Below the pieces are notes generated by a model, which saw nothing but the letters and a program-made list of their open reading frames with translations, did not search any database and was not told where the DNA came from. A stretch of 64,000 nucleotides of DNA, from contig NZ_BOMG01000077.1 of assembly GCF_016862075.1 (NCBI RefSeq), forward strand, positions 1-64,000, in the 5' to 3' direction. Made by a program: the position numbers and the translations under genes. How positions within the stretch are numbered: position 1 is the stretch's first letter; the number at the start of each line of letters is the position of its first letter. The stretch comes from Actinoplanes couchii. Its GTDB lineage: Bacteria > Actinomycetota > Actinomycetes > Mycobacteriales > Micromonosporaceae. Positions 46,583 through 55,330 of the stretch are shown piece after piece.

Positions 46583-47824
46583 ATGCGCAAACTACGCATG
46601 CTGCTCGGCATAGCCGTGGTCGCGACCACGCTCGCCGGTGCGCTGACCGTCGCGTCCCGCGGTGATACCGCGGACGCCGCGGTCGGCCCGGTCACCTGGT
46701 CCGACGAGTTCAACGGCGCGGCCGGCGCCCCGGTCGACGGCTCGAAGTGGAACTTCGACATCGGCGGTGGCGGCTTCGGCAACAACGAGCTGCAGTACTA
46801 CACGAACTCGACCAACAACGTGCGGCAGGACGGGCAGGGCCGCCTGGCGATCACCGCCCGCAAGGAGAACCCGAACAACTACCAGTGCTGGTACGGGACC
46901 TGCCAGTACACCTCGGGCCGACTGCTGACCTCCGGCAAGTTCACCCAGAAGTACGGCCGTTTCGAAGCCAGCATCAAGGTGCCGAAGGGCCAGGGCATCT
47001 GGCCGGCGTTCTGGATGCTCGGCGACAACCTGGGCAGTGTCGGCTGGCCGCAGTCCGGCGAGATCGACATCATGGAGAACGTCGGCAAGGAGCCGAACAA
47101 CCTGTACGGCACGGTCCACGGCCCCGGTTACAGCGGCGGCGCGGGGATCAGCGGCAAGAAGACGCTCGGCGCCCCGCTCGGGGACGCCTTCCACTCGTAC
47201 GCGGTGGAATGGTCGCCGAATCTGATCGTCTGGCAGTTGGACGGCGTCGAGTTCTTCCGTGTCACGCCGGCCCAGGCCAACGGCCAGTGGGTCTTCGACC
47301 ACCCGTTCTTCATCATCCTGAACGTGGCCGTCGGCGGTAACTGGCCGGGCAGCCCGGACGCCTCCACCTCGTTCCCGCAGACCATGCTGGTCGACTGGGT
47401 GCGCGTCTCGGCCTGGGACGGCAACACCACCCCCACGCCGACCGGCAGCGCGCTGAAGAGCAACCTCAACGGCCGCTGCATCGACATCCCGTCCGGCAAC
47501 ACCGCGGACGGAACCCGGCTGCAGATGTACGACTGCAACGGTCTCGCCCCGCAGAAGTGGACCTTCAACAGCGACGGCACGCTGCGCGCGATGGGCAAGT
47601 GCATGGACCCGGCCGGTGGGGCGCTCGCCAACGGCACCCCGATCCAGCTGGTCACCTGCAACGGCAACCCGGTGCAGCGGTTCACCCTGTCCGGCGCCGG
47701 TGACCTGGTGAACATCTCCGCCAACCGGTGCGTGGACATCGTCGAGAACAACAGCGCCAACGGCGCCCGTCTCCAGCTGTGGGATTGCGCCGGAACAGCG
47801 AACCAGAAGTGGAAGGTGGCCTGA
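46583..47824 (+). CDS. Secreted GH16 endo-beta-1,3-glucanase with CBM13
   Basis: 413 residues. Signal peptide about 1-33. GH16 domain 36-285 with the catalytic motif GEIDIMENVG (nucleophile E160, D162, acid/base E165). A short TPTPTG linker leads to a ricin-type CBM13 (about 295-413) with three degenerate QxW repeats (QKW, QRF, QKW) and paired Cys residues. It cleaves laminarin-like beta-1,3-glucan, while the lectin module anchors it to polysaccharide. GGAGG precedes the ATG at 46583. Confidence 0.94.
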   Translation: MRKLRMLLGIAVVATTLAGALTVASRGDTADAAVGPVTWSDEFNGAAGAPVDGSKWNFDIGGGGFGNNELQYYTNSTNNVRQDGQGRLAITARKENPNNYQCWYGTCQYTSGRLLTSGKFTQKYGRFEASIKVPKGQGIWPAFWMLGDNLGSVGWPQSGEIDIMENVGKEPNNLYGTVHGPGYSGGAGISGKKTLGAPLGDAFHSYAVEWSPNLIVWQLDGVEFFRVTPAQANGQWVFDHPFFIILNVAVGGNWPGSPDASTSFPQTMLVDWVRVSAWDGNTTPTPTGSALKSNLNGRCIDIPSGNTADGTRLQMYDCNGLAPQKWTFNSDGTLRAMGKCMDPAGGALANGTPIQLVTCNGNPVQRFTLSGAGDLVNISANRCVDIVENNSANGARLQLWDCAGTANQKWKVA

Positions 47825-47847
47825 CCGCAACCCTTTCGCACTCTTGC

Positions 47848-47872
47848 GGGCCCGGGGCGGCACCCCGGGCCC
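47848..47872 (+). terminator. GC-rich hairpin after the GH16 gene
   Basis: GGGCCCGGGG, loop CGGCA, CCCCGGGCCC: a perfect 10-bp stem 24 bases after the stop. No T run follows. Confidence 0.7.
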
Positions 47873-47944
47873 AGCACAGTCGGACAACTACGGAGCGACC
47901 CACTGGGATCGCTCGCCGACTGGAGCTGAGGAGCGTACGAAAAG

Positions 47945-48988
47945 GTGCACAGCAGACGTCTCGCCGCCGCGGTCACCCTGGCCCTCGCGACGGCCGCGCC
48001 GGTCTTCACCGTCCCCGCCGCCGCGCAGGCCGCCGTCCCCGAGGTCGCGCAGTCGTACTCGACCCTGATGTACCGCAGTCTCACCGCCGACGCCACCATG
48101 GCCAAGCTGCGGGCGACTCTCGCCCAGCAGAAGAAGACACTTGTCGTACGGGACACCGAGGTGGCCGTGGCCACCCGCGAGGACGCCGCCGCGCAGGCCC
48201 GGCTGAGCACCGCCGTCACGGCCCACTCCGGCGCCGTCGACGCGCTGGCCGCCGCGGAGAAGGCGCTCGCCGCCGCGCAGGGCGACCTGAGCCTGGCCGG
48301 CAAGCTGCGCCCCCGCAAGAAGACCGTCGTCGAGCGGGCCCGCAAGGCCGTCACCGTCGCCACCACCACCCGTGACCTGCGCCGCAAGAAGGTGCAGGAG
48401 GCCGCGACCCGGCTCGGGGTGGCCCGGTCCGGGGCGAAGGCCGTGGCCGCCGAGCTGACCACCGCGCTGACCGCGCAGGCCGCCGCGACGACCGCGCTCG
48501 GCACCACCCAGCGCCGGATCGACACCGCGCCGACCGCCGCGGCCCTGGCGGCGCAGGCCTCCACGGTCAGCAGGAGCGTCGTGGACCGGGTCCGCCCGTC
48601 GTTCACCGTCGCCGACACCGCAAGCGTCCACGGCGTGACCGTGCACCGCACCGTCGCCTTCGCCTTCCGGCGGATGGTCGACGACGCGGCCGCGGACGGC
48701 GTGCAGATCTCCGGGGGCGGCTTCCGCACCAAGGAGCGGCAGATCGAGCTGCGGAAGATCAACGGCTGCCCGGACGTGTGGACGGCGCCGTCGTCGTCCT
48801 GCCGGGTGCCGACCGCGATCCCCGGCCGCTCCCTGCACGAGCTCGGCCTGGCCGTCGACATCAGCTCCGGCGGCAAGACGATCAGCCGCAAGACCAAAGC
48901 CTTCACCTGGCTGCAGGCGAACGCGGCGAAGTACGGCTACGTCAACCTGCCGTCCGAGGCCTGGCACTGGAGCATCACCGGCAACTGA
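47945..48988 (+). CDS. Secreted M15-family D,D-carboxypeptidase (VanY-like)
   Basis: 347 residues. Signal peptide about 1-30, then a long Ala/Lys-rich coiled coil (about 45-205) and the peptidase domain (about 215-347). Zinc ligands are H298 and D305 in LHELGLAVD and H341 in EAWHWS, with E338 as general base. Such enzymes trim the terminal D-Ala of peptidoglycan stem peptides. The coiled coil may place the enzyme at a set distance from the wall. A strong bidirectional terminator follows. Confidence 0.9.
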   Translation: MHSRRLAAAVTLALATAAPVFTVPAAAQAAVPEVAQSYSTLMYRSLTADATMAKLRATLAQQKKTLVVRDTEVAVATREDAAAQARLSTAVTAHSGAVDALAAAEKALAAAQGDLSLAGKLRPRKKTVVERARKAVTVATTTRDLRRKKVQEAATRLGVARSGAKAVAAELTTALTAQAAATTALGTTQRRIDTAPTAAALAAQASTVSRSVVDRVRPSFTVADTASVHGVTVHRTVAFAFRRMVDDAAADGVQISGGGFRTKERQIELRKINGCPDVWTAPSSSCRVPTAIPGRSLHELGLAVDISSGGKTISRKTKAFTWLQANAAKYGYVNLPSEAWHWSITGN

Positions 48989-49000
48989 TCCACGCACCGA

Positions 49001-49036
49001 GAAAGGGGCTCCCGGTTTCCACCGGGAGCCCCTTTC
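49001..49036. terminator. Strong bidirectional terminator
   Basis: GAAAGGGGCTCCCGG, loop TTTCCA, CCGGGAGCCCCTTTC: a perfect 15-bp stem between two convergent genes, with A-rich and T-rich ends on both sides, so it can stop transcription from either direction. Confidence 0.93.
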
Positions 49037-49048
49037 CGCCGTGCCGTG

Positions 49049-52000
49049 TCACTCCCCGCCGACGGTCACCCCGGCGTCGGTGGCCTCCGAGTCGGTCAGC
49101 ACCACCCGGTTCCGGCCGCCCTGCTTGGCCTGGTAGAGCGCCGCGTCGGCGGCGCCCAGGGCGGCGTCCAGCGCGGTCGACGACGGGTCGGCCGGGCAGA
49201 CCCCGACACTGACCGTCACGGTCAGCGGGCCGACGTCGGTCGGGATCGGGGTGCCGGTGACCGCCTTGCGCAGCCGCTCGGCGGCGACCGCCCGGTCCCC
49301 GTCGGCCGACCAGACCGCGGCGAACTCCTCGCCGCCGTACCGGCCCAGCTCGCCGTCGGCCGGCAGCGCGTCGCGCAGACGGGCCGCCACGGTGGCGATC
49401 ACCTGGTCACCGGCCTGGTGACCGTGCTGGTCGTTGATCTTCTTGAAGTGGTCGATGTCGATCATGACCGCGACGAAGCCCCGGCCCTCCTCGACGGCGT
49501 CCGCGTGCGCCTGCTGCGCGACGGTGAAGAAGTGCCGCCGGTTGCTGACCCCGGTCAGGGCGTCGGTGGTGGCCATGTACCGGACCTGCGCGAACAGGTC
49601 GGCGTTGTGATAGGCCATCATCGCCTCCTCGGCGATGGCCGCCGCCAGGGTGATCTCGGTCGGCCCGAACTCCTCCGGCCCGGCCAGGACCACCAGCCCC
49701 ACCTGCGTCTCCTGCCGGTGCAGCGGCACCACCAGGTGCCTCTTCGCCGGGTCCAGGAACGGCAGGTGCAGGTGGCCCACGGTCAGCGGGCCCGGGGCGG
49801 CCAGGAGCTGGTTCAGCACCGGGGTCCGCTCCAGCGCACCCGTCACCCCCGGCTCCGGGCCGGTCAGGTCACCGTCGTCGGAAGCCGTGATCAGGTAGGT
49901 GGAGTCCGCCGTCAGCACCCGGGCGAGCGTGTCGCGCAGCTCGTCCAGGATCGCCGCCGGCTCCAGCAGCCGGCTGAATCTGATCAGCGACTCGCGCAGC
50001 GTCTCGGCCATGTCCCGCTGCTGCTCGGCGGCCCGGACGGCCACCGCCAGCTGGGCGGCCCGGGCGGTCTCCACCGCCGCGGCCACGTACTGCGTGATCG
50101 CGGTGAGGATCCCGACGTCGGCCGAGGTGAACATGCCCTTGGCGACCCGGCTGTCCAGGTAGACCACGCCCAGCAGCCGGCCGTCCATCACCAGCGGGGC
50201 GGCCATGATGCTGCGCAGACCGTGCAGGACCACACTCTGCGAGCCGAGCGCCGCGCCCTCCTCGGTGCCGGTCACCACGACCGGCTTGCCGGTGTGCCGC
50301 ACCCGGTCCACGATCGTGGAACCGTAGTCGGTGAGCACCTCCAGGTCGTCACCGCCGGCGTCGCGTCCGCTGTGCGGCTGCAGGACGTCGGACTCGTCCA
50401 TCAGGAACAGGTAGGCCCGTTCGGCGTTCAGGATCAGCACCGTCTCGTCCAGCACGGCCCGGCTCAGCTCGTCCAGGCGTACCACGCCGGAGAGAGTGCG
50501 GCTGAGCCGTTCCAGAGCGCCCAGCCGGCGCCGGTCGGCGGCGCCGCCGTCGATCACCGAGGCCTGGCTGGTCTGCCCGGCGGTCAGCCCGAACTCCTGC
50601 CGGACCGCCCGGGCGACCCGGGCCTGCCCGAGCTGGTCGGCGAGCCGGCCCGCGGCCTCGGCCAGGGTGGCCGCCTCCTCGGTGTGGTCACCCTCGTCGG
50701 CGATCCGGGCCCGCAGCACCATCATCGACATCGCCATGCCCGGCAGGTCGTCGCCGGCCAGCTGCTCGTCGGCCCGGGCCAGCTGCCGCTGGACGTCACC
50801 GGTGGACAGCCACGCCAGGTGGGCCGCGGCGACCGCGTGGTGCGCGGCCAGCTGCCGGCCGGCGCCCCGGCCCCGGTCGGCGGCGTCCCGCAGCTGCCGG
50901 ACCGCCTTACGGGCGGCGGCCAGCGCCGTGGGCCGCTGCTCCGGCGTCGCGGTGCGCAGCTGCTCGATCCGGCCGAAGGCCAGCGTCGAGTAGACCACCC
51001 GCAGCGCGGACGCCACCGCGGTCGGCCGCAGTCCCAGCCGGGCCATCTCGTCCGCGGCCCGGTCGAAGGTGCTGCCGTAGTCGTGCAGCTCCCGGCAGAT
51101 CTCCACCGCGCCGACCAGGCTCATCAGGCGTGAACCGGGGTCGTCCGCGGCCGGGTCGGCGTGGTCCAGCAACTCGGTGGCGTCGTCGATGGTCGGCGGG
51201 CGGCCGCCGATCCAGGACAGCCCGCGGATCCGGCCGGTCGGGTTGTCCGACTGGTCCGAGCGCCACACGTGGTCCATGCCGTCGGTGATCGCCGCCCGCA
51301 TCGGGATGACCCGGCCCTGCAGGAACCAGCGCGCGCTGAGGGACAGCGCGTAGTTCAGGTTCTCGGTGGTGTCCAGCAGACCGCCGTGCCGCTGCAGCCA
51401 GCGCTGGTACTCGTCGAGGTCGGGACGGCCGCTCTGGGTCTCGCAGAGCCGCCGCAGGTACTCGACGTAGACCAGGGCGGCCGGCTGACCGACCTCCTCG
51501 GCGATCCGCTGCGCGCGGGCGAACGCCCGGGGCGCCGGCCGGCGGGTGATCGCGTGCTTGATGGCGGCGTTGTGCGCGGCCTGCCGGGCGTACTCGGGGG
51601 TGAGACCCATCCGGGCCGCCACGTAGCGGGCCCGCATCTCGTAGCCGATCATCGTGCGCGGACGGGTGGCCAGCAGCGCCGCGTAGGCGCCGGCCGCGTA
51701 CAGGGCGTACCGCTGCCGGTACCGCGCCAGCTTCTCCTCGTCCTCGGTGCCGAAGCCCATCCTCGTACGCTCGACGAGCACCGCCGCGAGCAGATAGGCG
51801 ATCCCGGTGACCAGGCCGACGACACCGCCGCCCAGGCTGGACAGCCCGAGCGCGGCCAGGCCCTTGCCGGTCTCCTCCATCGCCGCGGTGAGCTGCCAGT
51901 TGCCCAGGTTGAGCTGGGCCAGCCGGCGGTGCAGCCGGGACCGGACCGCGGCGTCACCGGTGGCCTCCAGCGCCACCGCGTACCGCTGCCGGGCCTCCTC

Positions 52001-54178
52001 GCTCCGCCCGGTCTGCGCGTAGGCCATGCCCAGCGCCTCGGTCCAGGCCACGTCGGTGTCCGAGTCGGCGTCCAGATACGGCTCGGCGGCCTCGAGGAAC
52101 CCGATCGCGTCGGTCCCGGCGTGCTCCTCCAGCGCGGCGTGCGCCGCCGCCAGACAGACCCGGGTGGTACGGGCGGTGTCCAGCTCCGGGTGGCCCTGCA
52201 GCAGGTGCCGGGCCTCGGCGTAACTCGACGTCGCCTCGTCGGCGGCCCGCTGGTGCAGGTCGCGCAGCTTGTCCGGGTCCAGGTCGGCGAGCAGCGCGCG
52301 GTGCACCTGCTCGTGGACGAACCCGTACCCGTCGCCGTTGCGTTCCAGCAGCCCCTGGCCGACGGCGGCCTCGCAGCTGGCCCGGACCAGTTCGGCGTCG
52401 GCCCCGGCGATCCGGGCGACCTGCTCCGGGTCGAAGTGGAAACCGGCGACCGCGGCGGTGGCCAGCAGGTCCCGGCCCTGGTCGCCGAGCCCGTCGATCC
52501 GCTCCAGCAGCAGGCCGGCCAGGTCGGTGGGGATGTCGATGCGCTGGAACCCGTCGGCGTCTACGTCGACCTTGCCGTTGCGCGGGAACAGCAGGCCGGC
52601 CTCGATCGCGGCGCGGGCCAGCATCAGCGCGGTCAGCGGCAGGCCGTTGGCCCGGGCGCCGAGCCGGTCCAGCAGCTCGTCGGTGAGCGGGTACCCGCCG
52701 GTGTAGGTGGCCAGCAGCCGGGCCAGGGCGGCCCGGTCCATCGGCCGCAGGTGCAGGGTGAGCGCCTCCGAACCGGCCCATGCGGCGTCGTTCGGGAGCT
52801 GCCCCTCGCTCGCCTCGTCGGCCTCGGTGTCCAGGGTGGCGACGATCAGCAGCGGGGTGGTGCTGCTCTGGGTCAGCTGGCGCAGCATCTGCAGGGTGGC
52901 CACGTCCAGCCACTGGGCGTTGTCCAGGGCCAGGACCAGCCCGCCGGTCTGCTCGGCCAGGTCACCCATGAACGCGGTGACCGCCATCATGAAGGCGGAA
53001 CCGCCGTCACCGGCGCCGAAGATGTCGCGCAGCGCGGGGGAGAGCCGGCCCAGGTAGGCCGCGGCGTCCCCGGCCGCGGCCTGGACCAGCTCCGGCCCGG
53101 ACTGCTCCAGATGGGTGTCGAAGATCCGGGACAGCACGGCCAGCGGCGCGTCGCCGGGACGGCACTCGCCGCGCAGCACGGTCACCCCGGCGTTCTCCAG
53201 GCGGCCGGTGAACTCGCGCAGCAGCCGGGTGCGGCCGGAACCGGCGCCGCCCCGGACGACGGCGGCCCGGCAGTGGTCGGAGGTCTCTCCCCACAGGGCG
53301 GCCAGCTCGGCGATCTCGGCGTCCCGGCCGACCATCGGGATCTCCGGCCGGTGCACCGGCTCGTCGTTCTCGGCGATCTCGAAGACCGCGTCCGGGTCGT
53401 CGGCGATCCGGCGCAGGTCGGCGGCGAGACCGGTGGCGCCGGCGTACCTGTCGTCCGGGTCCTTGGCCAGCAGCCGGTTCACCACCGCGGTCAGGGTGGC
53501 GGGCAGGTCCCGGTCCAGCTTCGGCACCGCGACGGTGTGCTGGCGCAGCAGCTCGCCGGCGTCGGTGGCCTGGAACGGCGGGTGCCCGGTCAGGCACTCG
53601 AACAGCACGATGCCCAGGGCGTACAGGTCGCTGCGGGCGTCCACCGGGCGCTGCAGGGTGCCGTTCTGCTCCGGCGGGGCGTATGTCAGGGTGCCGGCGA
53701 CGGCCTCCCCGCTCTGCTGCCCCGACCAGGTCGCGAAGCCCAGGTCGACCAGACGGGCGGCGCCGTCCGGGCTGATGATGATGTTGTCCGGTTTGATGTC
53801 GCGGTGCACGACCCCGGTCAGGTGCATGACGTTCAGCGCGTCGGCGACGTCCGCGGCGATCTCGGCGGCGCGCGCCGGGCTCAGCGGGCCGGAGCGCAGC
53901 ACGTCACCCAGGTGTTCGCCGTCGACGAACTCCATCACCAGGTACGGCTGGCCGTCGGTCTCGCCGGTGTCGTACACCTCGGGCAGGCCCGGGTGCCGGC
54001 AGGCGGCCATCCACGTCGCCTCCCGGCGCAGCCGGGCACGTCCGGACGGGTCCAGCAGTATCTTGACTGCCACATCGGTGCCGTCGGCACGACGGGCACG
54101 ATGCACGACGCTCTGCCCGCCCCGGCCGATAGCCTGGAACGCGCTGAGGCCCGGGACGACCGGACTGGGTTCTGTCAC
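49049..54178 (-). CDS. Ser/Thr kinase - AAA ATPase - TPR-like - GAF - GAF - GGDEF diguanylate cyclase
   Basis: 1709 residues, no membrane helix certain. Kinase domain (about 11-270): Lys39 in VAVK, HRDIKPDN at 125-132 with catalytic D127, and DLG (145-147) in place of DFG. An AAA_16/STAND-type ATPase follows (about 280-660; Walker A region GGAGSGRTRL, Walker B-like LVLALDNAQW). A long helical TPR-like region (about 660-1170) comes next, then GAF (about 1200-1350), coiled coil, a second GAF-like domain (about 1385-1540) and GGDEF (about 1550-1705) with GGEEF at 1615-1619. The autoinhibitory RxxD site is replaced by PADG. It should make cyclic di-GMP under control of kinase, nucleotide and ligand inputs. 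It starts with GTG and has a weak ribosome site. Confidence 0.9.
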   Translation of the reverse strand: MTEPSPVVPGLSAFQAIGRGGQSVVHRARRADGTDVAVKILLDPSGRARLRREATWMAACRHPGLPEVYDTGETDGQPYLVMEFVDGEHLGDVLRSGPLSPARAAEIAADVADALNVMHLTGVVHRDIKPDNIIISPDGAARLVDLGFATWSGQQSGEAVAGTLTYAPPEQNGTLQRPVDARSDLYALGIVLFECLTGHPPFQATDAGELLRQHTVAVPKLDRDLPATLTAVVNRLLAKDPDDRYAGATGLAADLRRIADDPDAVFEIAENDEPVHRPEIPMVGRDAEIAELAALWGETSDHCRAAVVRGGAGSGRTRLLREFTGRLENAGVTVLRGECRPGDAPLAVLSRIFDTHLEQSGPELVQAAAGDAAAYLGRLSPALRDIFGAGDGGSAFMMAVTAFMGDLAEQTGGLVLALDNAQWLDVATLQMLRQLTQSSTTPLLIVATLDTEADEASEGQLPNDAAWAGSEALTLHLRPMDRAALARLLATYTGGYPLTDELLDRLGARANGLPLTALMLARAAIEAGLLFPRNGKVDVDADGFQRIDIPTDLAGLLLERIDGLGDQGRDLLATAAVAGFHFDPEQVARIAGADAELVRASCEAAVGQGLLERNGDGYGFVHEQVHRALLADLDPDKLRDLHQRAADEATSSYAEARHLLQGHPELDTARTTRVCLAAAHAALEEHAGTDAIGFLEAAEPYLDADSDTDVAWTEALGMAYAQTGRSEEARQRYAVALEATGDAAVRSRLHRRLAQLNLGNWQLTAAMEETGKGLAALGLSSLGGGVVGLVTGIAYLLAAVLVERTRMGFGTEDEEKLARYRQRYALYAAGAYAALLATRPRTMIGYEMRARYVAARMGLTPEYARQAAHNAAIKHAITRRPAPRAFARAQRIAEEVGQPAALVYVEYLRRLCETQSGRPDLDEYQRWLQRHGGLLDTTENLNYALSLSARWFLQGRVIPMRAAITDGMDHVWRSDQSDNPTGRIRGLSWIGGRPPTIDDATELLDHADPAADDPGSRLMSLVGAVEICRELHDYGSTFDRAADEMARLGLRPTAVASALRVVYSTLAFGRIEQLRTATPEQRPTALAAARKAVRQLRDAADRGRGAGRQLAAHHAVAAAHLAWLSTGDVQRQLARADEQLAGDDLPGMAMSMMVLRARIADEGDHTEEAATLAEAAGRLADQLGQARVARAVRQEFGLTAGQTSQASVIDGGAADRRRLGALERLSRTLSGVVRLDELSRAVLDETVLILNAERAYLFLMDESDVLQPHSGRDAGGDDLEVLTDYGSTIVDRVRHTGKPVVVTGTEEGAALGSQSVVLHGLRSIMAAPLVMDGRLLGVVYLDSRVAKGMFTSADVGILTAITQYVAAAVETARAAQLAVAVRAAEQQRDMAETLRESLIRFSRLLEPAAILDELRDTLARVLTADSTYLITASDDGDLTGPEPGVTGALERTPVLNQLLAAPGPLTVGHLHLPFLDPAKRHLVVPLHRQETQVGLVVLAGPEEFGPTEITLAAAIAEEAMMAYHNADLFAQVRYMATTDALTGVSNRRHFFTVAQQAHADAVEEGRGFVAVMIDIDHFKKINDQHGHQAGDQVIATVAARLRDALPADGELGRYGGEEFAAVWSADGDRAVAAERLRKAVTGTPIPTDVGPLTVTVSVGVCPADPSSTALDAALGAADAALYQAKQGGRNRVVLTDSEATDAGVTVGGE

Positions 54179-54384
54179 ATGCCGGACGATCGGTCGCTTC
54201 GGCCGGGACCTGAACCTTTCGGCCCAGCTCCTGTTCCGGGCCCCTTGCGAGTGAACATCTTGTCATCTGACCCGGGGTGTACGGGCGGAAACCGCCGATC
54301 GACGGCTGTTCGCCGGGGTGCGCGGTCCCGGGCGGTGGGTGCCCTGCCCCGGCGGGGGATGCTCTGGGACGTTACGGTGCCGTT

Positions 54385-55326
54385 GTGGGGGAACGGATCC
54401 GGGAACACGCCGAGCATCTCGACGTGCTGCGAGTCCGTCTCGGGCGGATCGGGGAGACGGTCGCCCGGTTCGAGCAGGACCAGGCGGCGTTCGGGCGGCT
54501 CGTCGGGTGGGTCCTGACCGGGCTGGGGGAGCGGCACGTCCGGCACGGGGAGCTGGTGGAGTACGTCGAGGAGACCCTCGCGCTGTTCGTCAGCGGGCTG
54601 CACCGGGTCGCCGACGGGCAGCAGACCCTCGCCGATCTGATCGGGATACCGGAGGACGGCGGGCCCCAGCCCGAGCCGGAGTCCCGTTCCCGGCCGGCCG
54701 CCGCGATCATCGAGGACGTCCTGGAGACGGTCGAGCTGCGCGAGTGGGTGGAACCGGCGCTGGAGACGGCCCCGGTGGCCGAGTTCGCGCTCCCGGTCGA
54801 GGACGGGTTCGCGCTGCTGCGGTCGGCCGGGCTGGACAGCGTGCTGGACACCGTCGAACCGCTGCGCCGGATGCTCGACGACCTGACCGGCATGCCCGAG
54901 GTGGTGGCCAAGCAGGCCGGCGACTGGGGTGCGATGGCCGCCGAGCTGCAGCGGATCGGCGACGACCTGGAGCGCTGCCTGGCCGGGGACCTCGGCGACG
55001 TGGACCGGGCGGACGTACGCGCCTACCTGGCGATGATGGCCAACAACGTGGAGGCGCTGCGCGGGCTGTCGGCGATCTCCTCGGCGATGACGATGGTGAC
55101 CCGGGCCGCGGGGGATCTGGTCCTGCTGACCCGGGACATCGTACGCGGCGTGATCGGCGATCTGGCGGCCCGGACGATCGTCTGGTCCACCCAGACCACG
55201 GTGGTGCCGTTGCCGGTGCTGGCGGCCCGGCTGGGCAGCGTGGTGGCCACCGCCTGGCGGGTCGACGCCTACCTGAAGGCCCTGGTGAACAGCATCGTCA
55301 ACCTGTCCCGCAGCATCGACGGCTGA
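54385..55326 (+). CDS. Helical WXG100/ESX-effector-like protein
   Basis: 313 residues. The N-terminal 85 residues form long amphipathic helices (ERIREHAEHLDVLRVRLGRI and following). A linker rich in Pro/Glu follows, then helices and a C-terminal stretch with hydrophobic segments (ARTIVWSTQTTVVPLPVLAA, SVVATAWRVDAYLKALVNSI). The pattern resembles WXG100-superfamily or type VII secretion substrates, but no WxG or YxxxD/E motif is certain. GTG 54385 is inferred; the ribosome site is poor. It is divergent from the kinase-GGDEF gene across a 206-base spacer with no clear dyad. Confidence 0.5.
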   Translation: MGERIREHAEHLDVLRVRLGRIGETVARFEQDQAAFGRLVGWVLTGLGERHVRHGELVEYVEETLALFVSGLHRVADGQQTLADLIGIPEDGGPQPEPESRSRPAAAIIEDVLETVELREWVEPALETAPVAEFALPVEDGFALLRSAGLDSVLDTVEPLRRMLDDLTGMPEVVAKQAGDWGAMAAELQRIGDDLERCLAGDLGDVDRADVRAYLAMMANNVEALRGLSAISSAMTMVTRAAGDLVLLTRDIVRGVIGDLAARTIVWSTQTTVVPLPVLAARLGSVVATAWRVDAYLKALVNSIVNLSRSIDG

Positions 55327-55330
55327 TCGC

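Noticed and set aside
51161-54517. A 1118-codon open frame on the plus strand opposite the kinase-cyclase gene
   Set aside because: It is the antisense shadow of a GC-rich gene: Gly/Arg/Val/Gln-rich, no domain, while the minus strand has clear motifs throughout.
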